Source: Enterococcus alishanensis
GTDB lineage: Bacteria; Bacillota; Bacilli; Lactobacillales; Enterococcaceae
Assembly: GCF_019218635.1 (NCBI RefSeq)
Contig: NZ_JAHUZB010000004.1
Span: 372,001-436,000, forward strand
Reading direction: 5' to 3'
Length of the DNA stretch: 64,000 nucleotides
A model generated the notes under the pieces. It saw only the letters and a program-made list of their open reading frames with translations. It did not search any database and was not told the origin of the DNA. The position numbers were made by a program, and so were the translations under genes. Positions 19,144 to 27,524 of this stretch are shown here, piece after piece. Within the stretch, counting starts at the first letter, position 1. Every line of letters starts with the position of its first letter.

Positions 19144-20112
19144 ATGAAAAAAATGTTGTTATGTAGTTTAAGCGTACTAGGTTTACTGACTTTGGCGGCT
19201 TGTGGAAATAGTAGTGCCGACAGTCAAAAGGATGATGTCAAAGAAATCGGCGTTTTACAATTAGTGGAACACGATTCTTTGGATCAATCTTACGAAGGTT
19301 TTGTCGATGGTTTAGCAGAAGAAGGCTTTGTCGATGGCGAAAATATTAAAATCAATTATCAAAATGCCCAAAACAATCAAGACAATCTGCGTTCCATGAC
19401 TGAAAATCTAATCAAAGAAGATCCAGATTTGTTATTAGGAATTACAACAGCAGCAGCTCAAAGTTTGGCAACTATGACTAGCGATATTCCGATTGTAGTA
19501 ACTTCTGTGACCGATTTGAAAACAGCAAAATTAGTTGATAATTATAAAAAACCAGGGGGAAATGTTACTGGAACCAGTAATCTATCTCCTGTGAAAAAAC
19601 AGATTGAGTTACTTTTATCAATTGTACCGGATGCTAAAAAAATTGGTATGATCTACAATTCCGGCGAAATTAATTCTCAAGTTCAGATTGATATTGCTAA
19701 AGAAGTATTAGATGAGAAGGGTGTCGATTACGAAATAAAAACCGTCACCAGCACCAACGATGTGCAACAGGTCGCTGAAAAAGTCGCTGCTTCTTGTGAT
19801 GGCATCTACGTTCCAACAGACAATACAATGGCAAGTGCAGCGACAATTACCGGTGATGTTGTTAAGGAAGCAAAAGTGCCACTTGTTTACGGTGCAGTAA
19901 GTGAAACCAAATTAGGCGGTTTAGCTAGTTACGGCGTCAACTACCATGATCTGGGAGTCCAAACTGGAAAAATGGCAGCCAAAATTTTAAATGGCGAAGC
20001 TGAACCAGCTGATATTCCAGTCGAACATGCTAAAAATCTAGAATTTTATGTGAATCCAGAAATGGCAGAGGCTTTGGGCATTGATCCAAATAGCATAAAA
20101 AAACCAGAATAA
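19144..20112 (+). CDS. ABC transporter substrate-binding lipoprotein, TrpX-like
   Basis: A 322-residue lipoprotein: Lys-rich start, hydrophobic core, lipobox LAAC, then a periplasmic-binding-protein fold of the ABC_sub_bind family (GVLQLVEHDSLDQSYEGFVDGLAEEGF, later GIYVPTDNTMASAA and VNYHDLGVQTGKMAAKILNGE). Streptococcal relatives belong to TrpXYZ-type systems for aromatic amino acids. The start at 19144 (MKKMLL) is chosen from GAAGGGG upstream and the signal peptide. No permease or ATPase gene follows; the next element is a small RNA, so the protein is an orphan here. The Tyr leader suggests tyrosine or another aromatic amino acid as ligand (inference). Confidence 0.85.
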   Translation: MKKMLLCSLSVLGLLTLAACGNSSADSQKDDVKEIGVLQLVEHDSLDQSYEGFVDGLAEEGFVDGENIKINYQNAQNNQDNLRSMTENLIKEDPDLLLGITTAAAQSLATMTSDIPIVVTSVTDLKTAKLVDNYKKPGGNVTGTSNLSPVKKQIELLLSIVPDAKKIGMIYNSGEINSQVQIDIAKEVLDEKGVDYEIKTVTSTNDVQQVAEKVAASCDGIYVPTDNTMASAATITGDVVKEAKVPLVYGAVSETKLGGLASYGVNYHDLGVQTGKMAAKILNGEAEPADIPVEHAKNLEFYVNPEMAEALGIDPNSIKKPE

Positions 20113-20152
20113 ATTTATCTTTCGAATAAAAATAATTTTTTTTCAAGCAATA

Positions 20153-20184
20153 TTCTTAACTTTTTCATCTTTTGCGATTATTAT
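20153..20184 (+). promoter_or_regulatory. Direct-repeat operator and -10 of small RNA copy 1
   Basis: TTCTTA (20153-20158), N5, TTCATC (20164-20169), N9, TATTAT (20179-20184). Spacing is identical in all four copies. The first repeat lies at the -35 position but 20 bases from the -10, too far for unaided sigma-A, which points to an activator. Confidence 0.65.
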
Positions 20185-20190
20185 ATGAGT

Positions 20191-20268
20191 ATACCAACAA
20201 ACAACCCTATTACTTTTTCATTTTTAACTCCTTGCCCACTGGTTCCCCGACCAGTGGGCATCCTTTTT
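20191..20268 (+). ncRNA. Small RNA, copy 1 of a four-member family
   Basis: Predicted ~78-nt transcript. It begins AUACCAACAAACAACCC like the other copies, has the unpaired antisense stretch UUUUUCAUUUUUAACUCC (20214-20231) and ends in a terminator, GCCCACTGGT-TCCCCG-ACCAGTGGGC plus Ts. The stem differs in sequence from the copies at 24108 and 35159 while pairing is kept, which supports a real RNA. It lies between the TrpX-like gene and the convergent aldo-keto reductase. The family name and target are unknown to me. Confidence 0.75.
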
Positions 20269-20274
20269 GTCCAT

Positions 20275-20304
20275 AAAAAAGAACGAGCAAAAAGCTCGTT
20301 CAAA
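20275..20304 (-). terminator. Terminator of the aldo-keto reductase gene
   Basis: Minus strand GAACGAGC-TTTTT-GCTCGTTC followed by six Ts, right after the stop codon. Confidence 0.85.
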
Positions 20305-20307
20305 ATT

Positions 20308-21252
20308 TTAGGGCATGTCATTACCAGCTGCGTAATAAATGTCATACCATTCTTGTTTTGTTAGGACTACATTTCCTCCAGCGGCTGAGTCAGCAATTCT
20401 TTCAGGATTCATCGTTCCTAAAATAACTTGCATATTGGCTGGATGTCTTAAAATCCAAGCAGTTGCAATGGCATTTTTGCCTACCCCATATTTTTCAGCT
20501 AGATCAGCTAACAATTGATTTAATTCAGGGAATTTTTCATTGTTAATAAAAGTGCCGTCAAAGAAACCGTATTGGAATGGTGACCAAGCTTGAATTGTTA
20601 CCCCTTTACGGCGAGAAAATTCCAGCAACCCACCATCATGATTAATTGAGCGGGCGTCTGTCATGTTGGTATGCATACCGAAATCAACCATGCCTGTGTG
20701 CATAATACTAAATTGTAATTGGTTAATTAATAATGGTTGTTTCAAACCGCTTTGCAACAATTTAAATTGCTCAGGGTTAAAATTAGAAACACCAAAGTGA
20801 CGAACTTTTCCACTTGCTTGTAATAGATCAAAAGCCTCAGCGATTTCATCAACTTCCATCAAAGGATCTGGGCGATGCAGTAAGTAAGCATCTAAGTAAT
20901 CAACATCCATTCGTTTTAAAATTCCATCCACCGATGACAATAGATGTTCTTTAGAAAAATCATAGCGTCCACCATATAAACTATCTTGTTCTTTGCTTGG
21001 AATAATACCGCCCTTAGATTGCAGCCACAAATCTTCTCGCTTCACACCAGAATCTTTTAACGCTTGACCGAAAACTATCTCTGCTTGACCATCTGAATAC
21101 ATGTCTGCAGAATCAATATAATTAATCCCATTTTCAAAAGCAGTTGCTACAGCTGTCGCCGCCTCTTTTGCAGAAACTTTACTCATCCGCATGATGCCTA
21201 AAATGACGCTAGAAGCTTCCCAATTCGTGCTGCCGATTTTAATTTGTTTCAT
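20308..21252 (-). CDS. Aldo/keto reductase, YdhF-like
   Basis: NADPH-dependent oxidoreductase with a TIM barrel, 314 residues. The catalytic tetrad can be read as Asp and Tyr in YIDSADMYSDGQAE, Lys in WLQSKGGI and His in YLLHRPD. The C-terminal cofactor region is AWILRHPANMQVILGTMNPERI. Substrate unknown. Monocistronic, AAAGGAG before ATG, with its own terminator; the LysR gene behind it has a 52-base gap. Confidence 0.9.
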   Translation of the reverse strand: MKQIKIGSTNWEASSVILGIMRMSKVSAKEAATAVATAFENGINYIDSADMYSDGQAEIVFGQALKDSGVKREDLWLQSKGGIIPSKEQDSLYGGRYDFSKEHLLSSVDGILKRMDVDYLDAYLLHRPDPLMEVDEIAEAFDLLQASGKVRHFGVSNFNPEQFKLLQSGLKQPLLINQLQFSIMHTGMVDFGMHTNMTDARSINHDGGLLEFSRRKGVTIQAWSPFQYGFFDGTFINNEKFPELNQLLADLAEKYGVGKNAIATAWILRHPANMQVILGTMNPERIADSAAGGNVVLTKQEWYDIYYAAGNDMP

Positions 21253-21304
21253 GTTATTCTCCTTTTCTTTACTTACTATGACTCTTGTTCATTGTAGAGA
21301 GTCC

Positions 21305-22138
21305 TTAATTTTCTGTCAATTTATTTTCAGCGAATCCTCTCAACCTAATCCAGTCAAACACTTTATTTAAGTCTATCGGTAATGGTGGTTCTCTTTTTAC
21401 TAAATAAAAATGGCGAATGTATTTTTCAGACAAGCTTTCATAATTCAGATCAGCTGCAGCTCGCTTAGAGATCAACGAACAACCAAAGCCTTTTTTCAAT
21501 AAAGACACGATAACCTCATTGCTTTCGATAACTATTTGTTCCTGTTGGATATCATTTTCTGCTAAAAAACGGTGTGTGTAATAGGCCACCCCTGAAGTTT
21601 TTTCTCGTACTAACCAAGGACCCTGCTCTAGATCCCCAGCCACAACTAATTGATCTTCAATTAAAGGAAAGCGCAACAGATTTTTTGCTGACAAAGGTTT
21701 TTCGATGAAGCCAAAATCAATTTCATGATGCTCCAAGGCTTGAATAACTTCCAATGAGTTCATCATTTTAATAGTAAAGCTTATTTTAGGAAACAATTTT
21801 TTTAATTGCATCAATAAATCAGGCAACAGATAGACGGCAAAGGTATGCGAAGCGCCGATAATTGCTCGCAGCTGATGGTTTTCTTGTTGCTTCAAGGTTT
21901 CCGTCAAAATCTCCCAATCTTCTAACAACATCAACCCTTTTTCATATAGAAGCTCTGCTTGTGGCGTAGTCAAAATTTCTTTGCGACCATTTCTGATAAA
22001 TAGCGTAACGCCTAACTCATTTTCCAATTGTTTAATTTGAGCTGAGACGGTTGGTTGGGCAACAAATAAAAGTTCTGCTGCTTTGGAGAAATTTTTGGTT
22101 TCGTATACAACTTTGAATGTTTCTAGATATTTAAACAT
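21305..22138 (-). CDS. LysR family regulator next to yeiH
   Basis: A 277-residue LysR protein: N-terminal winged helix (FKYLETFKVVYETKNFSKAAELLFVAQPTVSAQIKQLENELGVTLF) and a periplasmic-binding-type effector domain. It is divergent from yeiH with about 100 bases between them, the usual regulator/target layout, and relatives (YeiE, CysL) sit beside yeiH-like genes in other bacteria. I infer that it controls yeiH; the effector may be a sulfur compound. Confidence 0.88.
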   Translation of the reverse strand: MFKYLETFKVVYETKNFSKAAELLFVAQPTVSAQIKQLENELGVTLFIRNGRKEILTTPQAELLYEKGLMLLEDWEILTETLKQQENHQLRAIIGASHTFAVYLLPDLLMQLKKLFPKISFTIKMMNSLEVIQALEHHEIDFGFIEKPLSAKNLLRFPLIEDQLVVAGDLEQGPWLVREKTSGVAYYTHRFLAENDIQQEQIVIESNEVIVSLLKKGFGCSLISKRAAADLNYESLSEKYIRHFYLVKREPPLPIDLNKVFDWIRLRGFAENKLTEN

Positions 22139-22237
22139 GTGAACCCTTCCATCAAATATTTTAATTAAAGCTATTATATCAATTAATAATAATAATGGTA
22201 GTTATCCTTTATAATATGGAAAGAAAGAGGGGACATT

Positions 22238-23218
22238 ATGAAAAAGATTTTACCAGGATTGAGTTTATCGATTGGGGTAGCAATCATTGCTAAACTATTA
22301 GCGATTTTCTTTCCAAGCTTAGGCGGAGCAACAATAGCGATATTTTCAGGTATTATTTTAGGAAATACATTTTTTAAACAAGACACTTTGGCCATGGGAA
22401 CAAAATTTGCCGAAAGTCGTCTACTAGAATATTCTGTTGTTCTATTAGGTTTTACTGTAACTTTTCAAACCATTAGCCATTTAGGTGTTAACGGTTTGCT
22501 TTATATTATTTGCATGATGGCTACTGTAATTATTGCGGCAATTTTTCTAGGAAAAAAATTAGGTTTTTCTGATAAGATGGCAATGATGATGGCCGGCGGA
22601 AATGCCGTCTGTGGATCTTCCGCGATTGGTGCGATTGCGCCAAGCATCGGAGCCGATGATGAAGAAAAAGGCCAAGTGATTACTTTAGTGAATTTATTAG
22701 GAACTGTCATGATGCTGGCCTTGCCTTTATTAGCCGTCACCCTATTAGGAAAGAATTTATTAACCAGTAGTGCTTTATTAGGTGGTACGTTACAATCAGT
22801 CGGACAAGTAGTAGCAGGTGCTAGCCTAATCAATCAAGAAACTGTTAGTTATGCCATGCTGTTTAAAATTACCCGTATTTTATTTTTAGTCGTGGTAGTT
22901 TTTATCTTCCAACAAAGAACCAAAAAACTTTCACCAACAACATTACAAACGACTAAAAAATTTCCGGTGCCTTGGTATGTGTTAGCTTTTTTAGGAGTTT
23001 GCATCCTGAATAGCTTTTTTAATCTACCAACACTTTTTTCTGATGGTGCACATTTCATCAGTACTTGGTTTGAAACAACTGCTTTAGCTGCCATCGGTTT
23101 ACGGCTCGATTTTCGCAAGTTTATTAAAGAAGGACCGCGCTTTTTAATCTACGGCTTATCCGTCGGAATTGTTCAAACTATAGCGGCTCTTGCCTTCATT
23201 TATTTATTAAAAATATAG
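22238..23218 (+). CDS. YeiH family putative sulfate exporter (UPF0324)
   Basis: A 326-residue membrane protein with about ten hydrophobic segments. Family-typical stretches include LLEYSVVLLGFTVTFQ, GGNAVCGSSAIGAIAP and TTALAAIGLRLDFRKF. The family is annotated as sulfate or sulfonate exporter on limited evidence. Good AGAGGGG site. TATAAT occurs about 25 bases upstream of the start. Its divergent LysR gene is the probable regulator. Confidence 0.88.
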   Translation: MKKILPGLSLSIGVAIIAKLLAIFFPSLGGATIAIFSGIILGNTFFKQDTLAMGTKFAESRLLEYSVVLLGFTVTFQTISHLGVNGLLYIICMMATVIIAAIFLGKKLGFSDKMAMMMAGGNAVCGSSAIGAIAPSIGADDEEKGQVITLVNLLGTVMMLALPLLAVTLLGKNLLTSSALLGGTLQSVGQVVAGASLINQETVSYAMLFKITRILFLVVVVFIFQQRTKKLSPTTLQTTKKFPVPWYVLAFLGVCILNSFFNLPTLFSDGAHFISTWFETTALAAIGLRLDFRKFIKEGPRFLIYGLSVGIVQTIAALAFIYLLKI

Positions 23219-23236
23219 CTCTCTCATGAAATTCAA

Positions 23237-23271
23237 AATGACCACGAAAAATTATTTTTTCGTGGTCATTC
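23237..23271. terminator. Bidirectional terminator between yeiH and the ferredoxin gene
   Basis: AATGACCACGAAAAA pairs with TTTTTCGTGGTCATT, with A and T runs that allow use from both sides. Confidence 0.85.
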
Positions 23272-23273
23272 TT

Positions 23274-24032
23274 TTATTTCAAGAAAAGTTGATTGGCTTT
23301 ATGTCCCGTCGCCACTTCTTGTAAATGATTTTTTAGTGATGCGATGGCTGTGGGATCTACATAACGAGCTTTTTCTGGGCAGATATGAATACAACGCATA
23401 CATAAAATACATTTTTCAAAAATAGTTTCTCGCGGATTTTCATAAGGAATCGCACAAGTCGGACATTTTTCAGCACATAATTTACAATCGGTGCAGGCAT
23501 CACTGGTCAACGGACGATAGTCGGCTGTTTGATAAGAACGATAAGGTTTGTTTCCAAGAGCAGATATTTCACTCGGTTGGGCTTGGATTTTGATCTGGAT
23601 TTTTTTGGCAAAATCATTCAACTCAGCTATATCAGCTTCGTTGGGTCGTCCTGTTCCAAACTCACCGACAATTGAATGTTCCGTCACACTGGCAACAGCA
23701 GCATTTACTACAAACCCTTTTGGTGATAAGAAATCTTGTAATTCTAAAAATAAATCGTCAAAGGCTCGATTGCCATACGTAGCAATTAAAATAGCAGGTG
23801 TTTCCTTTCCACGGATTTCTGTCAAATGTGCCAAGGCTAGTGCCGGTACCCGACCGCCAAATGCCGGAACCGCGAAGTAGCACACATCTTCCTGATTAAA
23901 AGTATGAGCATATTCAAAATTTTGTTTCGTTAGATCAATTCTTTTCACTGGCTCTTTCCAAACTTTGGCTAAGAGCTTTCCGACCCTTTTACTAGAACCT
24001 GTAGGACTAAAATGTAATAAAAAAATCCCCAT
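23274..24032 (-). CDS. EFR1-type flavodoxin-ferredoxin protein
   Basis: A 252-residue cytosolic redox protein. Residues 1-165 form a flavodoxin-like fold with the FMN-loop motif SPTGSSKR; the C-terminus carries two 4Fe-4S clusters (CTDCKLCAEKCP and CILCMRCIHICP). The EFR1 family shuttles electrons but partners are unknown. The start at 24032 is chosen for AAAGGAGG nine bases before it. Confidence 0.88.
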   Translation of the reverse strand: MGIFLLHFSPTGSSKRVGKLLAKVWKEPVKRIDLTKQNFEYAHTFNQEDVCYFAVPAFGGRVPALALAHLTEIRGKETPAILIATYGNRAFDDLFLELQDFLSPKGFVVNAAVASVTEHSIVGEFGTGRPNEADIAELNDFAKKIQIKIQAQPSEISALGNKPYRSYQTADYRPLTSDACTDCKLCAEKCPTCAIPYENPRETIFEKCILCMRCIHICPEKARYVDPTAIASLKNHLQEVATGHKANQLFLK

Positions 24033-24096
24033 GATAGCGCCTCCTTTATTATAAAGTAAGTGTACCACGGGAATTTAAGAATTTTATTTTATTTTT

Positions 24097-24176
24097 AAAA
24101 AAAGGATGCCCGCTAGTCGGGGAACTAGCGGGCTAGGAGTTAAAAATGAAAAAGTGTTAGGGTTGTTTGTTGGTAT
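24097..24176 (-). ncRNA. Small RNA, copy 2 of a four-member family
   Basis: Same organisation as copy 1 on the opposite strand: 5' end AUACCAACAAACAACCC, then UUUUUCAUUUUUAACUCC, then terminator GCCCGCTAGT-TCCCCG-ACTAGCGGGC and a seven-T run. The hairpin is a perfect 10-bp stem. It sits between the ABC-2 permease gene and the EFR1 gene, both on the same strand, but has its own promoter. Confidence 0.75.
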
Positions 24177-24182
24177 ACATAG

Positions 24183-24214
24183 ATAATACCGACAAATTAT
24201 GAATCAATTGTGAA
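24183..24214 (-). promoter_or_regulatory. Direct-repeat operator and -10 of small RNA copy 2
   Basis: Read on the minus strand: TTCACA (24214-24209), N5, TTCATA (24203-24198), N9, TATTAT (24188-24183). Confidence 0.7.
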
Positions 24215-24253
24215 GAAATTCTAGCAAAAATTTTCTTTTTTACTTAACAAAAC

Positions 24254-25384
24254 TCAAAGTTTATTTTTTCCCCACCAACTACCAAAGCCAGTTAACAACA
24301 ACCAACTACCCAATAGAATCACTACGGCACTAAGCGCGCCATTTGTCGTAACCGCATCTGAAGCGATTCTTAACGGCATACTAAATTGCGAAAGAAAAGG
24401 AATATAGGAACTAATCGCAGTAATTTGATTTCCCGCATCAACTTCGCCTAAAATACGATTTACTGCAAAAGCCGCAATAATTAAAATTACTACCGTTTGT
24501 CCGCTAGGTTGTTCATTTATTTTTTTACCAATCAAACCATTTAATGACGCGAGAGTAATAAATAGTAAAAAGCCTAACAACATCAATAGGATCAGCGCTA
24601 GAAAATCACCATCAAGAATAATTTTAACTGGTTCATAATAAACAAAATAGCTTAATAATTCTGATTCCTTAAACAGTTGATAAAAGCCAATACCCACGCC
24701 ACTCCAAACAATGAATTGGGTCAAACCTACTAATGCAATTCCCATTAACTTACTTAGATAACTACGATGATCTTTTTGGCTAAACTCTCCGGTAGTTATT
24801 GGGATAAATAGAATTAAAAAGATGAATAACGTCAAAGTAGTAAAAGAATAAACCAAATACTTAAAGCCTGCTGAGCCTGAACGAATCACTTCCATGCGAC
24901 GCCCTTGAAAACCGACTCGATGAAATGAAAATCGGGCAGGAACAATAATTTGATCTACCAAACTACCATCTAAATCAATCGCTTCAGCCCGCAAATTTCT
25001 CTGCAGCTCACTAGCAATACTCGAAACCTCATCCTCCACATTAATTCCTACTGGAATTTTGCTGTACAGCTTGGCCCGCACAACACTGGTGCTAGAAGTA
25101 TTTAAAACAATATACGCGTCGATTTTATTATTCATTAAACGTTTTTTGGCTTGTTTTTTAGTGGTAATTTTTTCGAAATGAAATTCTTCTTGAGGGATTT
25201 CTTTTAATTGTTTAAAGGTAGCAGGTAGATTGCTGACAACACCAATCGTTTCAATATCATAATTGTCTTCATAAATTTTTTCTGCCGCGAAAAAAATAGC
25301 TACTAATAAAAAAGGCAGTAACAACAATAAAATAAAACTACCGCTTTTAATATTTTTCAAATAGGTCTGTTTGACACCCTTCAT
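24254..25384 (-). CDS. ABC-2 type permease, NatB-like, without adjacent ATPase
   Basis: A membrane protein of about 376 residues with an N-terminal membrane segment (SGSFILLLLLPFLLVAIFFAAEKIY), a large extracytoplasmic domain (about 45-190), and five or six C-terminal membrane segments, the layout of NatB/YhaP export permeases. No ATP-binding partner gene is next to it, so the pump would have to use one from elsewhere or the gene is a remnant. The start is uncertain: ATG codons at 25384 and 25411 and a GTG at 25450 are in frame, none with an ideal site. Confidence 0.75.
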   Translation of the reverse strand: MKGVKQTYLKNIKSGSFILLLLLPFLLVAIFFAAEKIYEDNYDIETIGVVSNLPATFKQLKEIPQEEFHFEKITTKKQAKKRLMNNKIDAYIVLNTSSTSVVRAKLYSKIPVGINVEDEVSSIASELQRNLRAEAIDLDGSLVDQIIVPARFSFHRVGFQGRRMEVIRSGSAGFKYLVYSFTTLTLFIFLILFIPITTGEFSQKDHRSYLSKLMGIALVGLTQFIVWSGVGIGFYQLFKESELLSYFVYYEPVKIILDGDFLALILLMLLGFLLFITLASLNGLIGKKINEQPSGQTVVILIIAAFAVNRILGEVDAGNQITAISSYIPFLSQFSMPLRIASDAVTTNGALSAVVILLGSWLLLTGFGSWWGKNKL

Positions 25385-25475
25385 TTTTCGAATCAGTCCC
25401 TTCTCACACATTCTAGAAGGTTTTCTGATGATAGTCCAAAAAAAAGACACCTCCGTGTTAGAAAGTGCCGAAAAA

Positions 25476-25955
25476 TTAATCTAGTGTTACATCTACTGAA
25501 CGATTTTTTTCTGAGATTTTTTGAAATGTTGCTAAAGCTTTTCTTGAAATAGGACCCACTATTAATAGTTGTAAAGGTAAAGCCATCACGATGTTGGTTA
25601 AAATTGCCCGACCATACATAGCTAAAAATTGACTACTAAATCCTTGTTCATAAATCACACCGTAAAATGACATACATAAAACCATCCCCGTCACCATACA
25701 ACCGGAAATTGCTAAAATTTTATGCAACATTTTTTCTTGGTTGATTGGTAATTTAAAAGCAACCGATTTTGCCACTTTTCCGACGATAAATACATCTAAA
25801 ATAAATGCAACAACAAATCCGGGAATCAAGCCAGTCAATAATGCCATTATTGAAAAAGCACCATGTACAATTAAATTATAAGTACTCATTCCTAAGACCA
25901 TCATGAAACACATCATCGTTGTAAAAAGCAATCCTTCTGTTTTTGTTTTGGGCAT
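25476..25955 (-). CDS. DUF2798 family membrane protein
   Basis: A 159-residue protein made of two similar halves, each with two hydrophobic segments (TEGLLFTTMMCFMMVLGMSTYN and MLHKILAISGCMVTGMVLCMSF). The family has no known function. AGGAG lies eight bases before ATG 25955. It is upstream of, and on the same strand as, the permease gene. Confidence 0.78.
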   Translation of the reverse strand: MPKTKTEGLLFTTMMCFMMVLGMSTYNLIVHGAFSIMALLTGLIPGFVVAFILDVFIVGKVAKSVAFKLPINQEKMLHKILAISGCMVTGMVLCMSFYGVIYEQGFSSQFLAMYGRAILTNIVMALPLQLLIVGPISRKALATFQKISEKNRSVDVTLD

Positions 25956-25964
25956 TACATCCAC

Positions 25965-26479
25965 TCCTTTTTTGTTTGACTGAATTATATTTTCTGAAAA
26001 GTTACGAAATATTTTTCAGCACATTGATTAAGGTAGCACAGAAAAAAATTCTTCGTAAGCATTTTTTTCGATTTTAGTAAAATAATTTTTCAGACTAAAG
26101 AATCTTCTGTTTTTTAGTTTTCAATCTTCCACAAATTAAAGGCCACTATTGCTTGTTTTTTATCCATGTAATTAAATAAATAAATAAAAAAACATTTTTT
26201 GTCAAAAATCAAATGATTACTCTGGAACAAAAAATAAATATTTTTCCGTATATATAATAGGAAGTAATCAAAAATCAATCAGAAATTTTTGTATATATAA
26301 ATAATTGATAGTATTTTTAAGTCTTATTATTACCGTTTCCAGCCGTAATTGTCGTATGCTTCATTTACAGGCAGGGCCCGCCGAATGATGCGAAAAACAT
26401 CAGAATCAGAAAAAGAATTGAATAAGCATCTCAAAAAAATTAGGTATTTACTATCTAAAATAAAAAAGGAGAGATTACG
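25965..26479. other. 515-base intergenic region before the gls24 operon
   Basis: AT-rich, no open frame. It must hold the promoters of the DUF2798 gene (minus) and glsB (plus). At about 26370-26412 there is a GC-rich patch, GGCAGGGCCCGCC, followed by TGATG-CGAAAAA-CATCA, two possible small hairpins in the probable glsB leader. I can assign no promoter with confidence. Confidence 0.5.
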
Positions 26480-26722
26480 ATGGGTCTTATATGGTCATTA
26501 ATCGTTGGTGGTGTGATTGGCGCTATTGCAGGTGCAATCACTAAGAAAGGTTCTTCAATGGGAATCATTGCAAATATAATTGCTGGTTTAGTTGGTTCAG
26601 CTCTTGGACAAGCTATTTTAGGAAGTTGGGGACCATCACTTGCCGGCATGGCAATTGTTCCTTCAATCATTGGTGCAATTATCCTAGTTGCAGTGGTTTC
26701 ATTCTTCCTAGGTAAAAGATAA
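26480..26722 (+). CDS. glsB: GlsB/YeaQ/YmgE family stress membrane protein
   Basis: An 80-residue, Gly- and Ile-rich protein with three membrane segments, of the transglycosylase-associated family. It opens the gls24 operon, as in enterococci where glsB is part of the general stress and bile-response cluster. AAAGGAGAG before ATG. Confidence 0.9.
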   Translation: MGLIWSLIVGGVIGAIAGAITKKGSSMGIIANIIAGLVGSALGQAILGSWGPSLAGMAIVPSIIGAIILVAVVSFFLGKR

Positions 26723-26740
26723 AAGGAAGGAATGAATTAG

Positions 26741-27307
26741 ATGCGAAAACTAACGAAAATAATCGGAATTCTAGCGCTAATTTTACTTTTCTTCCCACTT
26801 TTTTTTAATATAATTGAAAACCAAAATGTTGCTCCGGTAAAATTAAACTTTTTACCGATGAAAGAATATCCCTTAATTGGTGAATATATCCCAGAATTTT
26901 TATTTTGGGTTAGTCTTGGCTTCATGATTCTTTTATTGATAGGTCTTTTAGTTATTATCTTCTTCCCCAATGTGAGTAAAGAGCTCCACTTTGAAAAAAG
27001 TGATGGTGCTTTAATCGTACAAGCTAAAGCCCTGGAGAATTTTGTATTGACCACCGTTCAACAAGAACCTTATATATCTGAACCAAATGTAAAGGTAAAG
27101 ATTAAAAAGAAGAAAATTAAAATTAAAGTACAGGGTAAAATGCGCAATATGTTTCATGCCACTACTAAACAGGAACAGTTGGCAGCCGAAATCAAAGATA
27201 AAATTACTACTTTAATTGGTCCAAATGAGAAGGTTTTTACTGAGGTCACTTTTAAGAACTTCAAGACAAATAAAACGCAAACTCAAGAGCAACCTCGAGT
27301 GATATAA
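26741..27307 (+). CDS. amaP: Alkaline shock response membrane anchor protein AmaP
   Basis: A 188-residue protein with two membrane segments (about 7-27 and 50-73) and a basic cytosolic C-terminal domain with the KVKIKKKKIKIKVQGK stretch. In Staphylococcus aureus AmaP anchors Asp23 to the membrane; the same pairing with the Gls24 protein three genes on is expected. Starts 18 bases after glsB with a GAAGGAA site. Confidence 0.88.
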   Translation: MRKLTKIIGILALILLFFPLFFNIIENQNVAPVKLNFLPMKEYPLIGEYIPEFLFWVSLGFMILLLIGLLVIIFFPNVSKELHFEKSDGALIVQAKALENFVLTTVQQEPYISEPNVKVKIKKKKIKIKVQGKMRNMFHATTKQEQLAAEIKDKITTLIGPNEKVFTEVTFKNFKTNKTQTQEQPRVI

Positions 27308-27317
27308 GGAGGAGCTT

Positions 27318-27506
27318 ATGGAAAATTTTTTAAAGCGCTATAAGTATCCACTGATTTTTGGCGGGATTGGCTTAATTTTAGCGATTCTATTCATTACAGT
27401 TGGATTTTTAAAAACAATTTTACTGGTCATCTTTACCTTAATAGGAAGTTATCTTGGCTATTATTTACAGTCAATTGGTTTTTTTGATCAGTTTAAAAGA
27501 TATTAA
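27318..27506 (+). CDS. DUF2273 small membrane protein
   Basis: A 62-residue protein with two membrane helices, always found between amaP and the Asp23/Gls24 gene in this operon type. AAGGAGGAG before ATG, 10 bases after amaP. No known activity. Confidence 0.88.
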   Translation: MENFLKRYKYPLIFGGIGLILAILFITVGFLKTILLVIFTLIGSYLGYYLQSIGFFDQFKRY

Positions 27507-27524
27507 AATAGGAGGACGAGAACT

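Noticed and set aside
24100-24180. Plus-strand reading of the small RNA elements: AGGAGT-spacer-ATGAAAAAG looks like a ribosome site and start of a tiny gene in all four copies.
   Set aside because: The frames end after three or four codons in copies 1, 2 and 4 and run on only in copy 3 because of two extra bases. Promoter, operator and terminator all belong to the other strand, so the sequence is better read as the antisense of a start site.
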